A DNA stretch of 26,370 nucleotides from CAZRZN01 sp964604565 (lineage in GTDB: Bacteria; Pseudomonadota; Alphaproteobacteria; Rhodobacterales; Rhodobacteraceae). The notes under the pieces were generated by a model, which saw only the letters and a list, made by a program, of their open reading frames with translations, searched no databases and was not told the DNA's origin. Positions 13,621-20,981 of this stretch are shown piece after piece. Where the stretch lies: positions 1 through 26,370 of the forward strand of contig CAZRZN010000032.1 in the NCBI GenBank assembly GCA_964604565.1, read 5' to 3'. Made by a program: the position numbers and the translations under genes. Each line of letters begins with the position of its first letter. The stretch's first letter is position 1.

Positions 13621-15909
13621 ATGGCGTTCGGATCGGCACAGACCCGCGACGAAGACGCCCGCCTTGTGCGCGGACTGGGATGTTATGCCGGGGACCGCGT
13701 GGAAAAAGGCGCCCTCTGGATGCATGTCGTCCGCGCGGACATGGCCGCGGGACAGATCATCGCAATGGACAGGGCGGCAGCGCAGGAAATGCCGGGCGTG
13801 CATCTGGTTCTCACGGGTCAGGATGACACTGTCCGAACAATGAAGGACTTCACCGTCCGGTTCACCCCACCGGGCACGGAACCACGCCTGCACCCGGTCC
13901 GCCCGCTGGCCGTCGACCGGGTCCGCTACATGGGCGAGCCAGTCGCCATCATCGTCGCTGACACGAAGGCCCGCGCGCTTGACGCGGCAGAGGTGCTGGC
14001 CGTGGACATCGAAGGCGAGGATGCGGTCACCGACGCGCGCGCCGCCGATGGCCCGGACGTGCCGCAGGTCTGGCCGGATGGGAACCGTGTCTTTACACAG
14101 GAACGCGGTGACAGGGTGGCCTATGAGGCGGCTTTGGCCAAAGCCGCGCATACCGTCACCGCCCGCATCGAAATTTCCTGCGTGACGGCTGTCACGCTGG
14201 AGCCGCGGAACGCTCTGGCTGTCCCGCATGGCGACCGGACGACACTCTATACCGGGACGCAGGCGCCTCACCGCGTCCGAAACGAGGCAGCCCGTGTTCT
14301 GGGCCTGCCCGAAAGCGCAGTGCGTGTGGTGACGCAGGATGTCGGCGGATCGTTCGGGATGCGCAACGGGGTCTATCCCGAGGACATTCTGATCATTGCA
14401 GCCGCGCGGATCCTGAACCGGCCCGTCCGCTGGGCCGCCGACCGGCTGGACGCCTTTCTGTCGGACAGCCTGTCGCGTCCGCAGTCAGTCACCGCGACCC
14501 TCGCGCTGGACGCGCAGCACAACTTTATCGCCTTGGGCGTCGATGGCTACGCCCCTGTGGGCGCCTACGTCGGCGCGATGTCCCTGCACCCGATGACATC
14601 CAGCCTGCCGGCTCTTGCCGGGGTGTATCGGACCCCGATCCTGCACACTGTGATGCGGGGCATGCACGTCCACACGATGTATATGGCCCCTTACCGCGGG
14701 GCCGGCCGGCCAGAGGCGATCTTTGTCATCGAGAGGATCATCGACATCGCCGCCCAGCGGCTGGACGTGGATCGCGTGGCGCTGCGGCGGCAAAACATGA
14801 TCACACCCGACCTGATGCCCCATGCCACACCGCTGGGGTTCATCTATGACAGCGGCGATTTTCCAACGGCGCTGGACCGGGCATTGCAAGCCGCGGACTG
14901 GCAGGGGTTCGAGGAGCGTCGCGCTGACTCTGCCAAACGGGGGCGACTTCGTGGTCTGGGCCTGGCCTGCGCCATTGAAACGGCCGGCTCGGGCGGGCCG
15001 CAGGGACAGATGCCGGAATTCGGCGCACTGCGGATCGCAAAAGATACTGGGCTGACGGTCACGGCAGGATCGGGGGATTGCGGACAGGGCCACGCCACCG
15101 CCTACTGTCAGATGGCCGCACATTTACTGGGCTGGAACGGGGACGTGACGATCGTCTCGGGTGATACGGCGTTGGTGCCAAATGGTGTCGGGACATTCGG
15201 TTCGCGCACGATGGGGGCCGCAGGTCAGGCACTGTCGGATGCGGCCGAGACATTGATCGCCGACGCGACCGAAGATGCCGCACAGGTTCTTCAGACCACG
15301 GCCGACCGGTTGCGATTCAGCGAGGGCGCCTTTCGCGTCCAAGGGGCCAACCTTTTCCTTTCGCTTGAGGATCTTGTCGCAATAACCGGACAGACCTATG
15401 CTGGCGAGGCGTTCACTGCGGCCAAATCCGGCACCTTTCCAAACGGCGTTCATCTGGCCGAGGTCGAGATCGACCCGGAGACCGGCGCGCTGGATCTGCT
15501 GGACTACACGCTGGCGGATGACGTCGGCACCATCGTGAACCCGCTGTTGCTGGCGGGACAGATGCATGGCGGTATCGCACAGGGTATCGGGCAGGCCTTT
15601 CTGGAAAGGGTCGCCTATGACGACAGCGGCGCGCTCATGTCCGGTTCTTTCATGGATTACGCCCTGCCCCGCGCCGACGATCTGCCCATGATCAGGATGG
15701 TTCACAGCCCGACCCCGACCAAGGCCAATGCCCTTGGTGTGAAGGGCGCGGGAGAATCCGGCGTGGTCGGCGCGCTCGCCGCCGGGATCAGCGCCGTCCA
15801 TGATGCCCTGTCCGTTCTGGGCGTCGAGGATGTGGCCATGCCAGCCACGCCCCACCGCATATGGGAAGCCATCGAGGCCGCTCCGAACACCAAGGGAGAT
15901 CAAGAATGA
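13621..15909 (+). CDS. Molybdenum hydroxylase large subunit (xanthine dehydrogenase/CoxL-like), orphan
   Basis: Molybdopterin-cytosine-dinucleotide-type catalytic subunit of 762 residues. Domain order is normal: an N-terminal hammerhead domain (LVRGLGCYAGD, then VRYMGEPVAIIVAD), followed by the Mo-binding halves with VTLEPRNALA, GGSFGMR (about 242-248), PYRGAGRPEA (about 357-366) and the catalytic Glu in VKGAGESG (near 712). The active-site loop reads YRGAGR, as in form II/aromatic hydroxylases, not the AYRCSFR loop of true CO dehydrogenase. Such enzymes hydroxylate N-heterocycles, aldehydes or aromatic acids using water. The 2Fe-2S and FAD subunits it normally needs are absent: the neighbours are dctM and a flavin monooxygenase. 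The start is 2 bases after dctM, and the stop overlaps the next ATG (ATGA). Confidence 0.9.
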   Translation: MAFGSAQTRDEDARLVRGLGCYAGDRVEKGALWMHVVRADMAAGQIIAMDRAAAQEMPGVHLVLTGQDDTVRTMKDFTVRFTPPGTEPRLHPVRPLAVDRVRYMGEPVAIIVADTKARALDAAEVLAVDIEGEDAVTDARAADGPDVPQVWPDGNRVFTQERGDRVAYEAALAKAAHTVTARIEISCVTAVTLEPRNALAVPHGDRTTLYTGTQAPHRVRNEAARVLGLPESAVRVVTQDVGGSFGMRNGVYPEDILIIAAARILNRPVRWAADRLDAFLSDSLSRPQSVTATLALDAQHNFIALGVDGYAPVGAYVGAMSLHPMTSSLPALAGVYRTPILHTVMRGMHVHTMYMAPYRGAGRPEAIFVIERIIDIAAQRLDVDRVALRRQNMITPDLMPHATPLGFIYDSGDFPTALDRALQAADWQGFEERRADSAKRGRLRGLGLACAIETAGSGGPQGQMPEFGALRIAKDTGLTVTAGSGDCGQGHATAYCQMAAHLLGWNGDVTIVSGDTALVPNGVGTFGSRTMGAAGQALSDAAETLIADATEDAAQVLQTTADRLRFSEGAFRVQGANLFLSLEDLVAITGQTYAGEAFTAAKSGTFPNGVHLAEVEIDPETGALDLLDYTLADDVGTIVNPLLLAGQMHGGIAQGIGQAFLERVAYDDSGALMSGSFMDYALPRADDLPMIRMVHSPTPTKANALGVKGAGESGVVGALAAGISAVHDALSVLGVEDVAMPATPHRIWEAIEAAPNTKGDQE

Positions 15910-17114
15910 CCTCTGTCGCCGTCATCGGGGCCGGTCCGGTTGGCACCACGCAGGCGCTGGCCCTTTTGCGGGCCGGGTTCGACGTCACGCTGTTCGAACG
16001 CGAGGCGGCCCTGCCCGCCGACCCGCGCGCCGCGACGGTGCAGCCGCCCACGCTGGCAATGCTGCACGATCTTGGCTCGGGCCAGCAGATCATCGCCAAA
16101 GGACTGAATGCGCCGCTCTTTCAGTTTCGGGACCGGGCCAGTGACGAGATCATTGCTGAATACGATTACGGATTCCTCAAAGACGACACGCCCTTCCCCT
16201 TTGCCCTGCAATGCGAGCAGTTCAAGGTCGCCGATACGAATGCTTCCGTCATCGAGGCGCTGGCACCCGGAACCCTGCATCTGGCGACGGAGGTTACCGG
16301 ATTCGTTCAGGACAATGACGGCGTCACGGTCCATAGCGATGGGCCGGGCGGGCCGCAGATCCACCGGGTCGATTACCTGATCGGATGCGATGGCGGACGC
16401 AGCCCCACGCGCAAGGCGCTGAACATCGACTTCGAGGGCTTTACCTACGAAGAACGTTTTCTGGTTCTGACGACGGCGCGTGATTTCTTTGACCGCGGTT
16501 TCCGCGTGCGTAACTACGTGCTGGACCCAAGGCAGTGGTGCGCGCTGTTCAAGGTCCCGCATGAAGGACCGCCGGGCCTGTGGCGCATCGTCTTTCCCGC
16601 CACCACGGAGGCCGGTATCGACCCGAAATCAGACGACTATGTGCAAGAGCAGATCACGGGGCTGGAATCCGATCTGGCGCTTGGGGATATACAACACCGC
16701 AATATATATGCTGTAAATCAAAGGGTTGCCGCCAGTTTCCACAAGGGACGCGCCTTTCTCGCAGGGGACTCGGCGCATGTGAACAACCCGCTGGGGGGGC
16801 TTGGCATGAATTCCGGCATCCATGACGCGATCAACCTGACGGCCAAGCTGGTCGCGGCGCGCGACAGGCCGTCCGAGGCCGCGTCGCTGTTTGACGCCTA
16901 CACCGAAGAACGCCGCGGGATCGCCAAGAATTACGTGCAGGCCCAGACGATCCTGAACAAGAAACGGCTGGAGGCGCGCACTCCGGAGGCCCGGCAGGCC
17001 GCCATGGACGAATTGCGCGCCACCTGCGCGGACCCGGCCCGTCACAAGGGCTGGGTAATGAACGCCTCGCTGATCAAGGGGCTGCGCGAACTGGACGAAA
17101 TTGCGAAAGGATGA
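15906..17114 (+). CDS. FAD-dependent monooxygenase, group A (PHBH/MhpA-like)
   Basis: Single-component flavoprotein hydroxylase of 402 residues. The N-terminal dinucleotide fold is VAVIGAGPVGTTQAL (residues 4-18) with the ribose-binding Glu in VTLFERE, the DG motif is LIGCDGGRSPTRKAL (about 172-186), and the second FAD motif is GRAFLAGDSAHVNNPLGG with GLGMNSGIHDAINL (about 282-315). It uses NAD(P)H and O2 to hydroxylate aromatic or heteroaromatic acids. It lacks the thioredoxin-like C-terminal domain of phenol hydroxylase and full-length MhpA, and is closest in size to 6-hydroxynicotinate or 4-hydroxybenzoate hydroxylases. The start overlaps the preceding stop. Following a molybdenum hydroxylase, it fits a two-step ring hydroxylation. 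Confidence 0.88.
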   Translation: MTSVAVIGAGPVGTTQALALLRAGFDVTLFEREAALPADPRAATVQPPTLAMLHDLGSGQQIIAKGLNAPLFQFRDRASDEIIAEYDYGFLKDDTPFPFALQCEQFKVADTNASVIEALAPGTLHLATEVTGFVQDNDGVTVHSDGPGGPQIHRVDYLIGCDGGRSPTRKALNIDFEGFTYEERFLVLTTARDFFDRGFRVRNYVLDPRQWCALFKVPHEGPPGLWRIVFPATTEAGIDPKSDDYVQEQITGLESDLALGDIQHRNIYAVNQRVAASFHKGRAFLAGDSAHVNNPLGGLGMNSGIHDAINLTAKLVAARDRPSEAASLFDAYTEERRGIAKNYVQAQTILNKKRLEARTPEARQAAMDELRATCADPARHKGWVMNASLIKGLRELDEIAKG

Positions 17115-17118
17115 CGAG

Positions 17119-17871
17119 ATGACCCCCACACCGCCCGATGCGCTTGGATATCGTCTGAAGGTCGGCGTTGTCATGCCCTCGACCAACACGATCGTGCAGC
17201 CGGAAACCGATGCCGTCAGCGTGCCCGGCGTGACCTTTCATGTCGGGCGCATCCCGATTTCCGACAAGAAGATCTCCACCGACAATTTCCTCGACCACGT
17301 CGAGGCGATGCGCGCCGGGATCGAAACCGCCACCGATCAGGTCAAGAGCGCCGGGATCGACTGTCTTATCATGGCCGTCGCGCTGGAGGCTTTCTGGGGC
17401 GGCGTGCAGCAATCGGAAGCGTTGAAGGCGAAACTGGCCGGATACGCGGGCGTTCCCGTGATCTTGGGCTCGGACGCGGTGGCGGCGGCGCTCAACGCCT
17501 TTGGCGCAAAAAGTATCGCGGTCCTGACGCCGCACATGCCAAAAGGTGACGTGGAAGTGCGGAATTGGCTGGTCGAATCCGGCTTCGACGTGAAGCGACT
17601 GACGGGCCTGCAATGCGATAGCCCGCGGGCGATCGCGCAGGTGCCGCAAGACCGGATCCGGTCCGAACTGACGGCACTGGACGGGGATGACGTGGACGCG
17701 CTTGTGCAGGTCGGCACGAATCTCGCTGGCGCCGCGGTGGCGGCAGAGGCTGAAAAGATCCTGGGCAAGCCGATCATCTCGATCAATACCGTCAGCGCCT
17801 GGGCGACGCTCAGGCAGGCGGGGATCACCGACAGCGTCAGCGGACGCGGTCGCATCCTCGAAGAACATTGA
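17119..17871 (+). CDS. Maleate isomerase / Asp-Glu racemase-fold protein lacking catalytic cysteines
   Basis: Protein of 250 residues in the maleate cis-trans isomerase, arylmalonate decarboxylase and Asp/Glu racemase superfamily. The N-terminal VGVVMPSTNT carries the conserved Asn (N23) of maleate isomerases, and the C-terminus TLRQAGITDSVSGRGRILEEH is typical. The two active-site cysteines are missing. By alignment to NicE-type maleate isomerases recalled from memory, the first lies at Val87 (DCLIMAVAL) and the second at Gly199/Thr200 (DALVQVGTN). The only cysteines, in IDCLIM and GLQCDS, are not at these sites. Another chemistry, or a non-catalytic role, is possible. The ATG at 17119 follows AAAGGA and lies 4 bases after the monooxygenase stop. 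It ends the TRAP unit. Confidence 0.83.
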   Translation: MTPTPPDALGYRLKVGVVMPSTNTIVQPETDAVSVPGVTFHVGRIPISDKKISTDNFLDHVEAMRAGIETATDQVKSAGIDCLIMAVALEAFWGGVQQSEALKAKLAGYAGVPVILGSDAVAAALNAFGAKSIAVLTPHMPKGDVEVRNWLVESGFDVKRLTGLQCDSPRAIAQVPQDRIRSELTALDGDDVDALVQVGTNLAGAAVAAEAEKILGKPIISINTVSAWATLRQAGITDSVSGRGRILEEH

Positions 17872-18135
17872 CGCGGACCGGCGCCCGTCCTCGGACATTG
17901 CAATCGTGACGGGGCAGATACTGGATTTCGCCCATCGTTATTTGGCCGCAAAACCCGGATCAGATCCCGCCTGCCGGCACACGCAGCGCGACGCCGCAAT
18001 ACCCGCGGGATTGCCCCGGTCAGGGCCGGCGATCCGCGCGCGTCACGCATGCTTTAGAAGGGCTGCAAACGACCGGCGAGGGGGCGGGTCAGCCGTGGCG
18101 CGCGATGTGTCAGCGTGTCCCCTCTATGTCGGTTT

Positions 18136-19200
18136 TCAGTGCAGGCACCGGTCGAGGCAGGCCAGCCAGTTGTCGCGGGCAAGCTTTGCCAGCAACGCCT
18201 CGTCATAGCCATGTGCCTTCATCGCGTCGAATAGCGCAGGCACGCCGGTTACGTCACCGATCAGGTCGGGCAGCACGCACCCGTCGAAATCCGACCCCAG
18301 TCCCACGTGATCTTCCCCCAACACGGCGATCAGGTGATCCAGATGGCGCAACATGACGTCCCAGCCGGTATCGGTGGCCGCAGTGCCGTCCCGGTTCAGA
18401 TAAAAGGTCGCGAAGTTGAAGCCGACCATGCCCTGTCTTTCTCGGATCATGTGCAGTTGACGGTCGGTCAGGTTGCGTGGCGAGGCGCAGAGCGCATGGG
18501 CATTGGAATGGGTCGCGACGAGCGGCGCCGCGGAGACCTTGGCCACATCGTTGAAACCGGCCTCATTCAGGTGCGACAGGTCGATCAGGATGCCCAGTTC
18601 GTCACAGAGCCGTATCAGGTCCCTGCCCTTTTGGGTCAGGCCCGGCCCCGTGTCCGGCGGCCCGGGAAAGGCCATTGGCACGCCATGACCGAAGATCGTC
18701 GGGCGGCTCCAGACCGGGCCGAGCGACCGCAGGCCCATGTCGTGAAAAAGATAAAGCGCGTCGAGATCCCGCCCAATCGCCTCTGCCCCCTCCATATGCA
18801 TGACTCCGGCAATGACCCCCTCTGCCATGGCGCCGCGAATCTCGGCCCCCGAACGGCAGACGCGGAAATCGGCAGGCGCAGCGCGCGCCATCCAGTGCAG
18901 CAGCCCGGCCATAGTCAACGCCGTGGGCTGCGCGGTGACGTGATCCATCGCGGGCGGCAAGGGCAGATGATAGGGCGGCGCGGCCATCAGTGCCGTGAAA
19001 TCGGGCGGAGGGCCGCTGGAAACCGGTGGCACGAAAATCGCGAACAATCCGCCAGAAAATCCTGCGGCCTTCATCCGCTTCAGATCCAGATGCCCCGCGT
19101 CTGTCTGCCCAAGCCAGCTTTCCTCCCGCGGAGCGGGGCTTTTCATCAGCCGGAGCAGGAAATCGTTGTGGCCGTCAAAAAACGGGATCGGCTTTGTCAT
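18136..19200 (-). CDS. Membrane dipeptidase (peptidase family M19, renal dipeptidase-like)
   Basis: Zinc-dependent dipeptidase of the amidohydrolase superfamily, 354 residues, a normal length. All expected metal ligands are visible: His and Asp in FFDGHNDF (residues 7-14), Glu in MHMEGAEAIG, His in LIDLSHLNEAG, His in LVATHSNAHAL, and the Asp in LGSDFDG. The start at 19200 (MTKPIPFFDGHND) puts the first motif at the usual position; an upstream in-frame start at 19257 adds an Arg-rich segment with no counterpart. The C-terminus (LARDNWLACL) lacks the usual GGN of the family. Bacterial M19 enzymes hydrolyse dipeptides, including D-amino-acid or dehydro forms. It is convergent with the isomerase-fold gene and separated from its own promoter region by the nearby gap. 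Confidence 0.9.
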   Translation of the reverse strand: MTKPIPFFDGHNDFLLRLMKSPAPREESWLGQTDAGHLDLKRMKAAGFSGGLFAIFVPPVSSGPPPDFTALMAAPPYHLPLPPAMDHVTAQPTALTMAGLLHWMARAAPADFRVCRSGAEIRGAMAEGVIAGVMHMEGAEAIGRDLDALYLFHDMGLRSLGPVWSRPTIFGHGVPMAFPGPPDTGPGLTQKGRDLIRLCDELGILIDLSHLNEAGFNDVAKVSAAPLVATHSNAHALCASPRNLTDRQLHMIRERQGMVGFNFATFYLNRDGTAATDTGWDVMLRHLDHLIAVLGEDHVGLGSDFDGCVLPDLIGDVTGVPALFDAMKAHGYDEALLAKLARDNWLACLDRCLH

Positions 19201-19320
19201 CGGGCATTCCCCGAAGGATCCGTGCCGTGTCCTGCGCGCGGTGCGCCCGCACGCCACAAGACCGGCATACCGTTCTTTTCACAAAGGCTGAGCGTCCCTA
19301 CTGATCGATGGGCGAAGGCA

Positions 19321-19420
19321 NNNNNNNNNNNNNNNNNNNNNNNNNNNNNNNNNNNNNNNNNNNNNNNNNNNNNNNNNNNNNNNNNNNNNNNNNNNNNNNN
19401 NNNNNNNNNNNNNNNNNNNN
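19321..19420. other. Assembly gap (100 N)
   Basis: Exactly 100 undetermined bases, the conventional length for a scaffold gap of unknown size. True sequence may be longer, shorter or overlapping, so linkage across it is provisional. It removes the upstream part of the dipeptidase control region and the presumed 5' end of the LysR remnant to the right. Confidence 0.98.
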
Positions 19421-19965
19421 CATACGGACAAGGGGCAGGAGCTTGCAACAGGTCGCCCGATCCAAGGCCCCGATTGATCTGCCAGTATCAGCGGCGGGCA
19501 AACAGCCCCCTCCGGCGCCTTTTCCAATGCGCACCCCGATATCAACCTCGAATTCCTGCCGGGCAAACGGCATTTCGATCTCAACCCTTGGCGAGCCTGA
19601 CGTGGCCCTGAGCCAGACAAGGACGCCGCGCGACCCGGACATTATCGGCCATCAGACCGGCCTGAGGCGCTATACGCATTACGGCGCTTCGGCCCACGCG
19701 AAGATCATCGAACTGCTCAGGCATCCCGAAGACATGCCGGGGGCACAGTTCCAGACGTTCCGACGGAACGACAGCTCCGTTATCGCCGCGACGCGGGCGT
19801 TGGATAATCCCGGCAGCGGCGCGGGCCAGACGGTTCCATCGGGCAGAGCACCGATGGCGACCCAGAAAACGATGACGGGTGCCGTTGGCGCCCAGTGCGG
19901 CGCGGACAGGTCGTCGCCAACCCGGACCAACGGCAGCCTCACAGGCGGTGCAGGACCTCGTTGAG
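19421..19965 (+). pseudogene. Frame-shifted remnant of a LysR-type regulator (5' part lost in gap)
   Basis: Pieces of a LysR substrate-binding domain are readable in alternating plus-strand frames. One frame gives AHPDINLEFLPGKRHFDL (from about 19529), the usual start of the effector domain. The next frame gives GEPDVALSQTRTPRDPDIIG (from about 19590), the usual continuation, then HYGASAHAK and AATRA. The first frame then resumes with IGQSTDGDPEN and VVANPDQRQPHRRCRT (to about 19960), like the LPxFxxDxDP and WLxxHPDLRxxxRVR end of LysR proteins. No single frame is intact. The region ends against the convergent GbpR-like gene. It lies beside an assembly gap, so contig-end sequencing errors are an alternative to true decay. 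Confidence 0.5.
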
Positions 19966-20847
19966 GAGACGCTGCGCGATAGGCGAAAGCTGGCGATTGC
20001 GGACCTGCAATACGAGAAAGGACGCCACGACGATCTCTTCGTCCGTTTCAATAACGCTGAGGTCCGAGGAAAGCCGCGTCAAAAGCTGCGCCACTTCGGC
20101 CGTCTGGGGCGCGATAGCCTCCGAGCCGCTGACGACACTGAGCGCCACAAGCAGGGAAGAACTGTTGGTGACCAGTTTCGGGGTCTGCAATCCATTTTCC
20201 AGAAACGACGTCTCCAGCGCGGTGCGAATGGGCGAACCCGGTTCCTGTATCACGAATTCATAGGGTGACGTCGCCGACAGCGACACCTTGCGCCCGGCCA
20301 GCGGATGGGTTGCCCGCACCACGAGGCAGACCTTTTCCGTTCGGCCCGGGTGCGCGTAAAAGGCGCGGATCTCGCTGTCCGACCCGATACGCGCCATCAC
20401 GAAATCAAAGCGCCCCTTTTCCAGCCCCCGGACAAGCGACACCGACGGTGCGACCTCTATCGTGGGTTGGAAATCTGGCACCGCCGCGCGCACGGCCAGC
20501 AAGGCGGGCACCAGAACCCCCACTGCCGGCCCTGTCACGGCGCCGACGCGCACCGCCCCGGCCAATCCGCTGCGCAACTGCGCAATCTCCGTGGTCAGAC
20601 CGTCGATTTCCGCAAGGATGACACGCGCGTGCCGCACGAAAGCTTCTCCCATCGCGGTGGGGGCCATCCCGCGCGGCAGGCGTTCGAACAGGATGCCGCC
20701 CGCATCGGTTTCGATTTCCGACAACATGCGCGATGCGGCGGGTTGCGACATGCCGACCGTTTCGGCGGCCAGCTGAAGCTTGCCGCTGTCGTGGATCGCC
20801 CGGAGCAACCGCAGGTGGGACGGCTTCAATCTCTGGAATAGGGACAT
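19939..20847 (-). CDS. gbpR: LysR-family regulator, GbpR-like
   Basis: Transcription factor of 302 residues. The N-terminal helix-turn-helix is standard (LKPSHLRLLRAI, then LQLAAETVGMSQPAASRML, LFERLPRGMAPTAMGEAF; residues about 7-68), followed by an effector-binding domain (GAVRVGAVTGPAVGVLVPALL onwards). The ATG at 20847 (MSLFQRLKPSH) is chosen: upstream in-frame codons to 20928 run through the divergent promoter region and would place 27 odd residues before the DNA-binding domain. Divergent placement beside chvE-gguAB matches GbpR of Agrobacterium, which controls chvE in response to galactose, arabinose and related sugars. The name is by context and resemblance, not proof. Confidence 0.85.
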   Translation of the reverse strand: MSLFQRLKPSHLRLLRAIHDSGKLQLAAETVGMSQPAASRMLSEIETDAGGILFERLPRGMAPTAMGEAFVRHARVILAEIDGLTTEIAQLRSGLAGAVRVGAVTGPAVGVLVPALLAVRAAVPDFQPTIEVAPSVSLVRGLEKGRFDFVMARIGSDSEIRAFYAHPGRTEKVCLVVRATHPLAGRKVSLSATSPYEFVIQEPGSPIRTALETSFLENGLQTPKLVTNSSSLLVALSVVSGSEAIAPQTAEVAQLLTRLSSDLSVIETDEEIVVASFLVLQVRNRQLSPIAQRLLNEVLHRL

Positions 20848-20860
20848 GCTGATGCCATGC

Positions 20861-20910
20861 CATACCAATCCCGTTATGTCAGTCGATAAGATTTGCATTG
20901 GCTTGGTATG
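20861..20910. promoter_or_regulatory. Inverted repeat between gbpR-like gene and chvE, probable LysR binding region
   Basis: CATACCAA (20861-20868) and TTGGTATG (20903-20910) are perfect inverted copies with 34 bases between them; their centres are 42 bp apart, four helical turns. The left arm also belongs to an imperfect 18-bp dyad CATACC-N6-GTTATG (20861-20878). Placement in the 134-bp divergent gap fits a LysR recognition plus activation site. Confidence 0.5.
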
Positions 20911-20981
20911 ACGGCCTCGGCTACGCATGCACAGGGAAGGCGGCGCCCGATGGGAAAGCGTCGTCTCAGGAGGAGGAAACC

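Noticed and set aside
13621..15909. Annotation as carbon monoxide dehydrogenase large chain (coxL)
   Set aside because: The active-site loop reads YRGAGR rather than the AYRCSFR of true CO dehydrogenase, and coxS/coxM are absent.
17119..17871. Annotation as arylmalonate decarboxylase, tempting beside malonyl-CoA synthetase
   Set aside because: The essential cysteine in the SCGG motif of that enzyme is not present (QVGT here), and the PSTNT N-terminus fits maleate-isomerase relatives better.
17872..18135. Possible small gene or terminator between the isomerase-fold gene and the dipeptidase
   Set aside because: Only weak GC-rich dyads without a T-run, and no protein-like frame. Transcription units converge here, but nothing definite can be claimed.
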